Of a stretch of DNA of 64,000 bases, positions 35,771-46,636 are shown piece after piece; the first letter of the stretch is position 1, and every line of letters starts with the position of its first letter. The notes beneath the pieces were generated by a model. It ran no database searches and was not told where the DNA came from. It worked only from the letters and a program-made list of their open reading frames with translations. A program made the translations under genes and the position numbers. The DNA lies in NCBI GenBank assembly GCA_027924585.1, contig BSBM01000076.1, positions 3,300,501 to 3,364,500 of the forward strand, in the 5' to 3' direction. Source of the DNA: Larix kaempferi. Taxonomy: Eukaryota > Streptophyta > Pinopsida > Pinales > Pinaceae.

Positions 35771-37019
35771 TGTCACGTACCCACCCTTGGACCCAATTTG
35801 AGGGAGGGGACATGATACCAATCTGTGGGGATTTTACATAAAACTCAGCCCATTCATTTGATTCATTCAATTAAAAACCAATGTGTGCAGATGTAAATTC
35901 AACAAACATGCACAACGGAAATAAAGAAATCATCCACACACATAGCATATGCATTCAACATATCAAAACAGTCATCAATTTTAAAACATTGCAGAGATAA
36001 ATCACATAGACGGAGAAACACTTATCTTTATGGTAAAATGGACCCAAGCAACTAGCTATGTCGCTGCACCGTTCCACCCAACCATAGGCCAGTTGTGTTC
36101 ATCAATTCTCTCAACACAACTGCCACCCCCCGAGCTGGGCATGATTCTTACAAGGAAAAGGGGACATTCTTACTCATACACAGCCAAATAATCATTCCTC
36201 CAAGCCAAGCCAGCCCACAACTGGGTTTATCAGGCTAAGTCTGAACCTTGGATGCTTGCACTCAAGCTCAAGCCAAAACAATGGGTTGGGGGAGAAAAAT
36301 TCGACCACAAGGAGGAAAACGATTTCTCCTGCAGATTCATAAACATTCAGCAGCCAAAATGGTCTCAATGGAACCCCCAATTCCATTTCCTTTCTTCCCC
36401 ACTGATATGTAACACAAAAATGCCCCCCCCCAGCTAGGAGAATGAAGGCAGACACAGCAAAACCATGGAGGAAAACGCCCAGGTGGCTCCAAACTCGTGA
36501 GGGAGGAAGGCTAGTTGATGGATAATGGCTTGGGGAGCAATTCATGGCTCTTTTTTTGCTCAAGAAGCCAAAAACGATTTCCCATGCAGGGTGGCTTTCC
36601 CATACTCAAATTTGGACAACCATACCTCCCATTCCCCAAGGCATTAACTACCTCAACCAACACTTGGGAGAAATCAATGATTGGGTACAAAATTCAACAT
36701 GGGTAGTTGAGGGTTTGATGGGTTCTCTCATTGACACTTGGATTGACTTGATTGGCTCAAGGGTTTGAATGTTTTCCCTCCCAATTCCTTGTAGAATCAT
36801 GCCCCCATCTCTTGTTGCATTGCATAGCTAGTTGTGGGTATTTTATAAAATGCATATTTACAATATATTTGAAATTCCAATGTGACTGGATAGCACGTAA
36901 ACCATATGCATCAATAAATCGATGGCAGGGCCTTGGCCTTGAGCTCCTCACCATGATTTTATAGCAATATTACATCATTTACATTTTAATACAAATAGGG
37001 TCAAGATGGGGATGTGACA
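35771..37019 (-). repeat. 5' LTR of the LARD-like element
   Basis: 1249 bp, homologous end to end with 28433-29676. A longer C-run at 36425 and scattered substitutions account for the difference. Open frames inside both LTRs are shadows of this non-coding repeat. Confidence 0.9.
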
Positions 37020-37024
37020 CACAG

Positions 37025-38794
37025 GTTAACCACATCGTGACAACTTAGCTTTCGATGACTAGTCACTCGCTTCTTGTATAGTTAATGCTACGTGCATCAC
37101 AGGACTTCATATACATACATTCAACTATATGCAAGAAGTTCATGATGCGGAATATCATATCCACAATCATTGCTTTAAACATGCATCTTCATCAATTCTG
37201 AATAAAATTCCCTAACTATTGGTGAGAGAATTTAATTGTTGATGGAAAATTTCATTACAAATAAAAAAATCCACAAAACCTCATATCTTGTTGGTGGGCG
37301 AGATCTCATCCCAAAAGGGATTTTTGGGGTGGAAGGATGTGAGAGAAAAATTAATGGAAAGATATAAATAAAGTGAGAGAATGTTATATTGAGCACAAGA
37401 AATTGTGAACAAAATTCCAAAAGTTTAATATTGTCTTAGATGCAACTACTTACTCATTTATGTGGGACTTTTGAATCATATTTTTGGATGAACAATAATT
37501 TAAGATGATGTTAGTGTAAAATTCCCTCTGGTGGGGGCACCACCTCTCAAGGCAATTCCTCTATCAAACTATTTGCAATGTCTCTCTAGTAAAAGGCCTA
37601 AGCTCATGTACAAAATGAATAAATGCAAGCATAGAATAGTTCATTGATGGTGGAGTTTCCTAGTTGAGGTTTCATGGTCTAGATGTTTTAGTACTCTACT
37701 TGCAAAATTGGAATTTTAAAGTTAAATTTAACTGACAAGTGTAACTCGAAACTATTATAGTAATGAAAGCAAATGAAAAAGTTGAAAATCATAAAAAGAA
37801 ATCCAATTCAAAAGTTGAAAAGCATGGAATGGAAGGCGATGCAATAACAAAGAAATGAAATTTATTTTAGTTGCAAAAAGAAATTTTCAAGTTAAAATTG
37901 CAAAAGTAAAATTACACTAATTTGCTATGCCAAAAATGGAATGTGCTAAGTTGAAGAAAGAGGGGCTCAGAAAAGAGTGATTTGTGAATAAAAAATAATG
38001 ATGCAAAGTTGAAAATTGTTCTACTTCAAACAAGAGACAATAAAAGAGTGTTTTAGTATTGTGTCCTATGCCATTTTAGAAGAAATTACGAATAGTCTAA
38101 CTACATCTATTATATAACCCTTTATTTGTCACCACGAAGCCTTTGAAGCATACCATGACTCCAATTACTCCTTAAAAGAACCTTGAATCCAAGATTGAGT
38201 AAACTTTGGACCACTCGGCGCTAGAGGAGAAAGGTGTATGTCTTTTCTATCATGTTTCTAAACCTTGAGAATAAGGGAATACTTAGAGTTGAATCAATGG
38301 AACTGTGTATATGTTCAAGGGTAGTTGGACTCGAAATAGGAATAGGACTTTCTAATGCCATTTGTACTAGGTCTATTAGATATCTTCCCTTAATTATCCA
38401 AGTCTATACTACCTTTGATTTTAAATTTTCCAACATAATCGACAATGCAATGTATCCATCTGTGTTCCTTTTTTAGAATTAACACAACCATGCACTTTAC
38501 AAGTCTATTGTTTCAAGGATACATGCACAAATAGTGGTTCTTCAACAATACCTTTGATTTTAAATTCTCCAACATAATTGATGAAGCGTTTTATCCCTAT
38601 TCCTTTTTGAGATCGAACACAACCATGTCTTGTACAAGTCCATGTTTTAGAGATTGAAATAACTCTAAGACCCCAATGACGTTTGCTAACAACATCAACA
38701 TAGTACACTTTTGGAGGAAAAACACCATGCTTTCTATTGAACCTTTGGCTTCAACAATGCCAACCCAACTATAAGGAATAATGTCATTGTTTAA
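37025..38794. other. No gene recognised
   Basis: Continues the sequence interrupted at 28432 by the LARD-like insertion. AT-rich with no transposon ends or RNA genes visible. Related words ('acctttgattttaaattttccaacataat') recur near 38415 and 38552, a small imperfect direct duplication. Confidence 0.45.
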
Positions 38795-39035
38795 AGCCCG
38801 CAGGGGGAAGAGCAAGTGGTATTGTTGAGAAGTTGGAAATGGTTGTATATGGAAGGTCACAAGTTCAAATCCCCCCAATATTACATGTGTGCTATGTGTT
38901 GGGCCGTGTAGTACTGTAGTACACCTAGGGGTATAGTGGTAGAGGACAGGATTGGACCCCTGGACCCCTGGACCCCGTGTTGCGCAAGTACCGGCCCCAT
39001 CCCAGTTGTCTATTCCCCTAGCTATAAAAAAAAAA
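38795..39035 (+). mobile_element. tRNA-derived SINE-like element
   Basis: A pol III-type promoter is visible: A-box-like AGCAAGTGGTATTGTTG at about 38811 and B box GGTCACAAGTTCAAATCC at 38855-38872, spaced about as in tRNA genes. The body ends in a run of ten A at 39026-39035. A 'ggacccct' triplication lies at 38952-38976. I could not fix a target duplication, so the left end is approximate. Confidence 0.55.
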
Positions 39036-39284
39036 TCAGCGTTTATAATACTATTGGTTCTTTTCCACTAGAGTTTGAAGTACTTGGTAATTTTTGAGCC
39101 TATTTTATACCACAAACTTCCCCTAATGACCCTTGCCCTTAGATTTGGTACAATGTTCCCTGTTCAAATTTTTCTATCATTCTCAAGTTTCAAAGGGATT
39201 ATTTGGACACCATGACCATCCATGATCATAGGTATTATGTATTTTGCAAAACATATAATGGTTATGTTTAGGCATGTGCAGATC

Positions 39285-39490
39285 ATCTAGTAGATAGGAA
39301 CATCTAGCTTAATGGTTGACATGTTTTCTCATTGGAGGTCACAGGTTTGAATTCAAAGGGGGTAGGGTATGTACACCTTCGTAGACTAAGCAGTCAAATC
39401 ACTGCATTGAGTGGTTCCCTTGTCCCACAAATAAGGAGTTCTCATACTTTCTTGGGTGGCTAGCTAGGTTGTGACCTTAAAATTAAATTA
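39285..39490 (+). mobile_element. Second tRNA-derived SINE-like element
   Basis: A-box-like TAGCTTAATGGTTGACATG at 39304-39322 and B box GGTCACAGGTTTGAATTC at 39337-39354. The body extends to an AT-rich end near 39490. The head resembles that of the SINE at 38795, but the tail differs. Ends are approximate. Confidence 0.5.
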
Positions 39491-40460
39491 TTAGTGTTTT
39501 TGTTCATGGGTAGAATTCTCCAGTCCTAAATTCTCTCACTAGCACTAGGGTTGATCACTCTTTGAATCATAGCTTTGGAAGCATTCTAACTTCCCTGAAC
39601 TTGATGCATCTTTTCAACTTTATTAAAAATAGATCTCGCGTCCATTTTAACATCATAGGAAACCCAATTCATTTCACACCCCATTTCTAGAGCAATCTAC
39701 AGGGTTGATGCATTAGTTGTGGGATTTTGTGCCTAAACATGTAATTGAAGGATAGGATTGAGGTAGAAATAAACTAATCAAACTTTTGTATCTTTGTTAA
39801 AAGATAAATAAATGTGGATAATGCTTATTTATAATGAGCACCATACTCACATACTAATTCATCTATATATTGATGTATATTTCCTCATTCACTAAATGTT
39901 GAAGGCATAGTGTGAGGATAGTCATAGATTTCAATATATTAAAACAAATCATGATATCTTCCCAAGTGGAAAATGTACCTTCATGTTTGACCTTCTAGTA
40001 CCATAACAACAGACTATCTCTAAGAGAAGCTTTAAACTCCTCCCATCGTTGGTACTAGTTAAAAACCCATCAATGTCTCTCATAGATTGCAAGGTGTACA
40101 AATAATCCGTTCCATTTGCAGTGCCAAGTTGAAACCCTTAACGAATTTGATGTTGCAACTCTTGGTGAAGTGATATTATGTTCATCACTTGTCAAGAAAT
40201 TTCTCTACCAAATCTCTTTCAACAAAATTTCTAGTTGTGTTCTCCCCCATAATTGATATTTTTCTACTAGTATAGTGTTCCTGCTAACTTGAGGGTTTAA
40301 GAAGTTATCTCATGGAGGTTGCAAAAGAGAAAGTTAGTGATTTCTTCCTTGCAGATATTGTTGTGCACAGTTTAGCCTCATCCTAGTCCTCTTGCTTGTG
40401 ATCATTTTAAATCATCTTCAATGGGTTTATTTTGATATGCCTCCTCGCCTGGGTATTAAT
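39491..40460. other. No gene recognised
   Basis: AT-rich. On the minus strand RWEEFKASLRDSLL and GTFSTWED near 39970-40060 faintly recall a Gypsy gag, too weak to call. Ends at the TG of the Copia LTR at 40461. Confidence 0.4.
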
Positions 40461-41282
40461 GTTGTATTTTTAATACTGTGTAAAGTGTCCAACGAAGCAC
40501 CATTAGTGGTAGTAGAAAGCAAAGAATATTTGTGCACATGCAAAGAAGGTACTCTAATTGAGATGTTGTATCATGGTTCATACAACAACCTTAATGAAAA
40601 CAACAACAATATACCCTCTTTTAGCATATTCATATCACAATAAATGAGGACGTAGGGGAATTTAAGGAGGAGAGAAAGATAGAGGGTGCAGTATGCATGC
40701 TTTTGGCATGCATGTACCATCATTAGTTCAGTTCTAGTCTAGATTTTTTGTATTTAGCAATTCAATGTTATTTCTTAGTTTTGCTTCAATAAGTAGTTGC
40801 ATGTACAATTAATTAGGGCACTTTGCATGTGGGGAGATTTCAAAATAGATGGGGTGCAAATCCCTAGAAGAGAGATATGCATGCATGCATATTTGCACTC
40901 TCTTCTAGTGAGCGCACTTTCCTAAGAATAGATCTTTCAAGTAGGTTCAAAGCACTAATCCCAAGGCCAAGAATAGATCTAGGGTTTAGGGTTTTTCAGT
41001 GAAGGCATTGGTGTGTGTGTGTCTATATTCATCATATAATATCTTCTTCCTAGTATATAAAGAAGAAGGTAAGGGTATAGGCTTTATTAATTCAATTTTC
41101 ATAGTGATGTGATTTAAATTTTAGGGTTGTGTACTTATTGTTATTTTCTTCAATTTAATGTGTTTAAGTTTCTAGTAAAAATTAGATCACAATTTTTACA
41201 CAAATTGAAATATTTTGTTTTCCTATGTAGGTAGGTTAGAACTCATACTAGGATTGTTAACATGTTTTGAAGAATTTCAACA
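40461..41282 (+). repeat. 5' LTR of the plus-strand Copia
   Basis: 822 bp from TGTTGTATTT to TTTCAACA. Its first 130 bases match 43376-43510, for example 'gcaaagaaggtactc' in both. It is followed at once by the primer binding site. Confidence 0.75.
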
Positions 41283-41299
41283 TGGTATCAAAGTAGTGC
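41283..41299 (+). other. Primer binding site of the plus-strand Copia
   Basis: TGGTATCAAAGTAGTGC begins directly after the LTR; the first eight bases match the initiator Met tRNA complement, the rest has diverged. Confidence 0.7.
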
Positions 41300-41329
41300 A
41301 TTTGAAGCCTTCTAGAATTCCATGTATGG

Positions 41330-42578
41330 AGAGATCAACCTTGAATAAAAGAGAGATGTCAAAGGGTTTTACTGGATGGTATGTCTAGGATTTAATGGGT
41401 AAATATTTGTCCCAATTATCAGCACATGGAACTCACAAGGATTGTGGGGTTTGAAACCCCAGTTGTTCCAATGAGTGGAGATTGAACCTAATTCAATGGT
41501 GTTGTAGTAATGACCATTCCTAGTTGCGAGAGAATCACATGTTGGAGGCCACCTCTAAATTTGTTTCATGGAAGTGTAGACTATAGAACCTCTTGGAAGT
41601 AGCAAACCTTCAGCACCTTGTGGAGGAGGTAAAACCCATTATAGATCCCAATGATTTGGGTACAAAAAAGATGTAGTGAATGTGAAATTAGACATGCTAG
41701 ATTTAGTGAAGGATCATCGCATCCCTCATATTTCCAGCAAGAGTACTACGAAGGAGATGTATGATGTCTTGGGAACCCTATACCAATGTGTGAACATATA
41801 TATAGGAAAATGCTCATGAGGAACAAGCTCACCATGACCCACATGTTCGAAACAAACACATAGTAGTTATTTATTTAATAAAGCTAGTTGAGTTGAGAGA
41901 CTAGTATGGTGTAGTTGGTGACGAAATCAAAGACGATGAGCTAGTTCAAATTGCTATTAATGACTTTAGTTCATCTTGGCACAACTTTGTCCAAGTTATT
42001 TGTGGTTGGGAAACGCTACTTGACTTCAATAAGTTGTGGGATGCTTTCATTGGAGAGGAGATGAGACTAGAGCAAGTCTCAACTAGTTACAAGTAGAAGG
42101 ATGATGAACCAAACCTATCCCTCATCTGTTAGGTGAGGAGAGGAGGTAGGAAAGGACGACTTGAGAGAGGTCAGAAGCGCAAGGACGAAGAATCATATTA
42201 TTCATGTCAAGGAAGAAATACTTGCGTCATATCAAGCAGTTCAGGTGCAACAAGCATGGTCACTATGCCTCTCAACGTCTTGAGAGGACAAAGGGAAATG
42301 GAAAGCAACAACAACTACAAGAAATTGCAAGGAGTACAAATGCTTTTGGTGTGGATGATTTGATTGCCAAGCTAGATACCCACTTTGTCATGGTGTCCAC
42401 TCTTTCCACGTACACAGTTTCAACGGTTGGATGGTATGTAGACTATGGAGAATCAAGACATATGACTTGTGATAGAAAGATATTTATCAAGGTTCAAGAG
42501 AAAGAGGGAGAAATGCTTGTGGAGTTGAGTGGTGATGCCACATATCTTGTGAAGGGATTAGGCCCCATATCTTTCTAG
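41330..42578 (+). pseudogene. gag: Copia gag-protease remnant
   Basis: Scattered gag blocks (for example LVKDHRIPHISS and TKEMYDVLGTLYQ near 41700-41790) are broken by many stops and shifts. The best piece, 42204-42578, contains a zinc-knuckle remnant FRCNKHGHYASQ, in which the first and last Cys are lost, and a protease start WYVDYGESRHMTCDRKIF. Copia protease normally has DSGAS here. The DYGES form alters the active-site triplet, so the enzyme would be inactive even if translated. Confidence 0.65.
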
Positions 42579-43365
42579 ATGCCTTCATGTGATGTTCTTG
42601 AGTTAGATTTTTTCATGTATGTTCCTAATTTAACATAGCCTACTATTAGTTCCTTGCATGATATATTTATAGTATTAGATTGAGTTCGATGGTCAACAAG
42701 TCACCATCAGAGACAAAAACCATGGATTTGGTCAATTTTTGGCTTGAGGAGTGTGAGAAGGTGGCCTTTATAGGATACTTGTCGATCTAGTTGAGTAGGT
42801 ATGGAAAGATGACATGATGGAGGAGGGCTCCTCCAACATTGAGAATATTGTTAGAGAAGGATTCTCTCAACAAGAGGCAATTTACTATAATTGTTAGAGG
42901 ATTCTCCTAGGAAAATAGAGATGCCCTAGATCTGCTAATGCAATCACCACTAGTTTTGGATACCAATATCAATGAGATAGTACTTATGTTGCGCTGTTAT
43001 GAGTTTGGTATGGATTTCAATTTGTTATTTGATAACTCTGATACACTAGTCTTGGCCCAGTATACAAATCAATTCATTATTGTGGGAAGTCCCAAACAAT
43101 TCATAATGTGGTGTGAGAATAATTTGACTAGTGAAGATGGAATGAAGGACAAAGGATGTTGGAAAGTTGCTGATGTAGATTTCCCTAAACAAAAGGTTTT
43201 CACCTTGAAAATTCTGAAGATAATTCAAACTACAAAAGGAAATAGTGGTCTCAATTCATGTTTCTTCAAGTTCATTGATGGTCAACTATTTGACTAAATC
43301 CTTAGCAAAAGGGATATTTTAGATGCAAAAGGAGTATCATGTGTTTAGCAGAACACTTTCCTTGG
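42579..43365 (+). other. Eroded Copia interior
   Basis: Only short frames. A 119-codon frame at 42938-43297 shows no reverse transcriptase motif. Its position is consistent with residues of the pol region after a large deletion. The RNase H tail LTKSLAKG near 43290-43315 is in another frame. Confidence 0.45.
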
Positions 43366-43510
43366 TAAGAGAGAGTGTTGGACTTTTAGTACTTGGTAAA
43401 GTGTCTAATAAAGCACCATTAATGGTAACAGCATGCAAAACAGATCTAGGCATATGCAAAGAAGGTACTCCAACAGACAAATTCATATAGCAGTTCGTAC
43501 AAAAACATTA
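43366..43510 (+). repeat. Polypurine tract and truncated 3' LTR of the plus-strand Copia
   Basis: A purine run AAGAGAGAG ends at 43375, and TGTTGGACTT at 43376 starts a copy of the first 130 bases of the 5' LTR. Similarity ends at about 43510 near 'aacattaaga'. Confidence 0.7.
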
Positions 43511-43755
43511 AGATGTTGGCAGTAGTACGTTGTCCTTCGGCATGCCACGTCCCCTGACTCCCTGGTGGCCTTCAGAGGCCATGGGAGACCCTCTGTTACT
43601 TTTTTTTCTCCAATTTCTTCCATTTTCACACACAGCTGCAATGGGCTCGGATCCGCAACCCACAACCTGCAGTCGGGATTCAGAAATCGGATCTCCAAAT
43701 CCGCCTCCCCGACGAAATCGTGCTCCCGACTTCCGCAATCCACAATGCGGAAGTC
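43511..43755. other. GC-rich filler between two broken Copia elements, with hairpin
   Basis: About 245 bp of GC- and CpG-rich sequence unlike both neighbours. It includes a perfect 10-bp inverted repeat GACTTCCGCA (43728-43737) / TGCGGAAGTC (43746-43755) with an 8-nt loop, and the word 'agaaatcgga' twice (43681 and 43756). Open frames on both strands are likely by-products of composition. Confidence 0.55.
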
Positions 43756-44168
43756 AGAAATCGGAAGTCAAATCATGGTCTTTTGGTGTTTCCTCTTCAA
43801 GGAAGGAAACAGCTTCTGTATTTCTAGGAGGTATAGCTTCTTCATATACTTCTTCACATTGGCTCTTTCTAGATCTTTTGAGAGCAGCTTCTTCATCAAA
43901 TGTTACATCTCTACTAATTTCCATGTGATGGAATCGGGATGTATATTCTGAATGCCTTGGATGCTTCACAATACCCAACAAATATTCCCTTCTTTCCGGA
44001 AGGGTCCAACTTGGTTCTTTTCTCTTTTGGTATGTAAACATATATAGGGCACCCAAATTTCTTGAGGTGGATTACCTCAGGCTTCTTCCCTAGAAACATT
44101 TCTTCTGGAGTTTTGAATAGTTGAACCATTGTCACTTGTTCTATGGAACAAGTCTCATCATTCTTCAT
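43756..44168 (-). pseudogene. Copia integrase C-terminal fragment
   Basis: Two overlapping frames cover KTPEEMFLGKKPEVIHLKKF, GCPIYVYIPKEKRTKLDPSG and KKGIFVGYCEASKAFRIYIP (44110-43940), then RDVTFDEEAALKRSRKS (about 43910-43860). This is the well-conserved stretch between the integrase core and reverse transcriptase of plant Copia elements. A frameshift near 43940 separates the two parts. The DDE core is not present. Coding stops at the junction with the filler. Confidence 0.75.
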
Positions 44169-44640
44169 TTGTAGGTGATCATTGTACGATACTTCCTACA
44201 AGTCAAATTCAATAGTTTGGTTAGAAACATCTCATAGTTTCCAAATAAATGCACAAAAACATAAGTCATACTATCTTAGTCAATGCTACAACATTCATCC
44301 ATATCCCACATTCATATGGTAACTTTTTAGATGCCTTCCATCTCTACCAAGACATTATTAAGAGTGTGCACTACTCCCAATATGTCAGCAAAGAGGTTTC
44401 ACTCTAGATAAGTAGCAATGGAATGTTGTATAGCACCATAGGCTACTTACCCATCACATGCATAACACTGCAAACATCCTAATACACATCCTAAATGTGT
44501 GTACAACTGGATACTATCATTTAACAAAAAACGACAATTCAAATACTTATCTTTGTTTGTTTGGTAGGATCTCCTTTTGATCCTAGTCCTCTGATCATCA
44601 TCAGAGTTTCTGAACCAATCTTGTATGTTGATTCTCCTAT
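44169..44640 (-). other. Unresolved interior of the truncated Copia
   Basis: Stops in all frames; the integrase core expected here is not recognisable. A deletion or a replaced segment is likely. Confidence 0.4.
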
Positions 44641-45631
44641 TCTCCTAGAGAGATTTGTGAGGGGACTCCTTTTCTTCTAAACTAAAGAGAGTCTTATTAT
44701 GTCTTTTCATGTGCTTTGAAGCACCACTGTCACAGGACATATTCTTCGATTTAATCCTTTGGTTGCTTCCTGGGAGGTTCTTCATCCTCTTCTTCTTCAC
44801 TATCATCTTCTGCTAGATGTGCTTGATGTCTTTTGTGGTGAAATCCCTTCTTGTGTTCTTTTGTCTTTGATGGACAATTTCTAGCAATGTGTCCTATTTT
44901 GTGACAATTGAAGCACTGGAATGAAGAGTGGTCTCTTTCTGGATTGGTTCTTCTTTTCTTTTGAAACCTTCGGGAAGGTTGAGACTCCTTGTGGCTTTCC
45001 TTCTTGAAGTTGGATTGACTTCTTCTTCTCTTGGTATGGGTAGCTAATGTTTGATTATCTTCTTTAAGGCTACTCTAGCCTCCTCTTGAATGCAATCCTC
45101 CCATACAATGTCAAACTTCATGCTTTCTTTTCTGGCACACATGGTCTGGATGAATGAATCCCAAGGTCTAGTGAGACCATTGAGAGAAGTCCTGACTAGT
45201 TCATTTTCATCAAGGGAGTCTCCAATGGTTTCTAGTTGTTCCTTGAACTGGGAGACCCTTGTGAAGTAATATTGAATGGATTCTCCTTGACTCATCTTAG
45301 TGCTCTTCAATTGAGCTCTCAGGTTCATCTTCATGTTGATGTTCCTCCCTTCATACATTCTGGCTAGGGCATCATACATTTCTTTTGGGGTATTCTTTGA
45401 TGACACTTGAGGGATCAAGTGGTATTTGATAGAATCAACAATGATTCTCTTTGCCCTAATCATGTCCTTTGTGTACTTATCTTTAGCTTCATCTTCCCCA
45501 GGTTCTGCAACTTCATCTTTGATGTATTGAGCAAGGTCATTCTCTTCAAGAATGATGACAATCCTATATTTCCATGCCCGGAAATTCTCTATGCCTTCTA
45601 GCTTGTCCTCAAGCTTAGTGCTTGGGGCCAT
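44641..45631 (-). pseudogene. gag: Copia gag with zinc knuckle and protease start
   Basis: Gag is open for 195 codons from the ATG at 45631 (MAPSTKLEDKLEG) to 45044, with the blocks LIPQVSSKNTPKEMYDAL, MNLRAQLKSTKMSQGESIQY and SLNGLTRPWDSFIQTMCA typical of UBN2-type Copia gag. After a break come a CX2CX4HX4C zinc knuckle (CFNCHKIGHIARNC, about 44925-44880) and an acidic stretch, then CDSGASKHM (about 44730), the protease active-site region with intact DSGA. Gag binds and packages the RNA; protease cleaves the polyprotein. Frame changes between the blocks show that the polyprotein is not made. The start is supported by the similar position of the ATG in the related element at 57175. Confidence 0.75.
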
Positions 45632-45794
45632 CTTATCCAGGAGGTCACCAAAAATTGAAAATTATCAAAATGCAAAACAGACCTTACCAGGAGATGTGCT
45701 TGACTGAATTGAGTTGACTGGTGTACTTGGTTTCTGAAAACTTCAACTTTTCACCCTTCAAACTTGACCAGCGAAATTCGGATCTGTGGCAGTT

Positions 45795-45955
45795 TTCTGG
45801 TTCACTGGTTCGTTGGTTTTCTGGTTCACTAGTTCGTTGGTTTTCTGGTTCACTGGTTCATTGGTTCGCAGTTTTACTGGTTCACTGATTTGCAGCTTTT
45901 ATGGTTCACTGGTTCACAACTTTTCTAGTTCACTGGTTTTCTGGTACTTCTAGTC
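45795..45955. repeat. Minisatellite in the Copia leader
   Basis: About seven units of 20-25 bp of the form 'ttctggttcactggttcgttgg', between the 5' LTR and gag of the truncated Copia. The related element at 50995-58346 has no such array in its leader. Confidence 0.8.
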
Positions 45956-46153
45956 CATAAGTAAAACTAGGGTTTGACTTCTCCCGGGGTTCTACCCACT
46001 CAAAAACTTCGATCTAGGGCTCAAAATTTCGCTTTTGAGGAGGAGCATCTAGCCATGCAATCAGATTCCAAAAATTCCAACTTTTGTAGAAACCCTAATT
46101 TTTCACCAAAGGAAGAAGAGAGAGATTTTCACCTTGTGAAACATGTCATATTC

Positions 46154-46171
46154 AGGCTAGCTCTGAAACCA
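46154..46171 (-). other. Primer binding site of the truncated Copia
   Basis: The minus strand reads TGGTTTCAGAGCTAGCC directly inside the LTR; one mismatch to TGGTATCAGAGC. Confidence 0.8.
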
Positions 46172-46636
46172 TGTTAAGTTTAGCATAAAATTCACAACAA
46201 GAGCATAATAAGGATCACTGAAAGAAACACAATCACAAGATAAACACAGATTTATCCTGGGAAACCCTCATGGAGTGGAAAATCTAACAAAAATTTCTCA
46301 ATATAGATGATCAACAAATACAAGATGTAATCCCCAAACAAGAGCTCCTTCTCCTCCTTCGCAGATCTCTCTCTCTTCTATGTGAGTTCACAAGTGAGTG
46401 AGTGTGTGTTCAAATGAGGAACACACCTCCTCTATTTATACTTATGTTCACTTGACTTTAACCCTAACTGGGCCAACTTCTCCTAGGAGAGTCTAATAAC
46501 CGCTTACAACTTAACTCAGGGCCGACCCCACTAGGAGATTCTAATAACCCTAGTTATAACATCCCGACGGAGGAATAAACATCTTCGTATAATAAGGTAC
46601 AAATAGAATATTCTTAGAAGTTACAATATTTCAACA
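46172..46636 (-). repeat. 5' LTR of the truncated Copia
   Basis: 465 bp from TGTTAAGTTT to TTTCAACA. It shares terminal words (TGTTAA at one end, TCAACA at the other) and the 'gggaaaccctcatgg'-like and 'ctatttatact' segments with the 600-bp LTRs of the Copia at 50995, but is shorter and distinct. Confidence 0.75.

Larger units (their letters stand above)
28433..37019 (-). mobile_element. LARD-like non-autonomous LTR retrotransposon, complete
   Basis: 8.59 kb, flanked by a 5-bp target duplication CACAG (28428-28432 and 37020-37024). LTRs are 28433-29676 and 35771-37019; the minus-strand order is 5' LTR (right), priming site, interior, polypurine tract, 3' LTR (left). The 6.1-kb interior has no gag, protease, reverse transcriptase or integrase that I can recognise, so it must be mobilised in trans. 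Large LTRs with a long non-coding interior fit the LARD class. Its polypurine-tract region still encodes the tail of a Gypsy polyprotein like the one at 47400-47440, indicating a Ty3/Gypsy origin. LTRs differ by roughly 3-4 per 100 bases in the stretches compared by eye. Confidence 0.85.
40461..43510 (+). mobile_element. Internally deleted Copia element on the plus strand
   Basis: 5' LTR 40461-41282, priming site from 41283, decayed gag and protease to 42578, a last trace of the RNase H C-terminus (LTKSLAKG near 43290), polypurine tract 43366-43375 and a truncated 3' LTR from 43376. The interior is only 2.1 kb, so integrase, reverse transcriptase and most of RNase H are gone. The 3' LTR stops matching after about 43510, where GC-rich filler begins, so no target duplication is available. 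Confidence 0.75.
43756..46636 (-). mobile_element. Truncated Copia element on the minus strand
   Basis: 5' LTR 46172-46636, priming site, gag, zinc knuckle, protease start and the C-terminal part of integrase are present in order; reverse transcriptase, RNase H and the 3' LTR are missing. Gag resembles that of the Copia at 50995-58346 (both begin with KLEDKLE and share RAWKYRI), so they are related but distinct families. The left end is lost at about 43756. Confidence 0.75.

Noticed and set aside
36192-36563. 123-codon minus frame with a hydrophobic stretch (and its shorter twin at 28853-29149)
   Set aside because: It lies inside the LTRs of the LARD-like element and is interrupted differently in the two LTRs; no family recognised.
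39970-40060. Faint Gypsy gag-like words on the minus strand
   Set aside because: Only two short matches in different surroundings, with stops between; not enough for a call.
42938-43297. 119-codon plus frame that might be Copia RT
   Set aside because: None of the RT or RNase H signature blocks can be found in it; it is listed only as eroded interior.
43483-43743. Overlapping minus-strand frames of 86 and 76 codons in GC-rich filler
   Set aside because: High GC lowers stop frequency in all frames; peptides are low in hydrophobic pattern and overlap each other.
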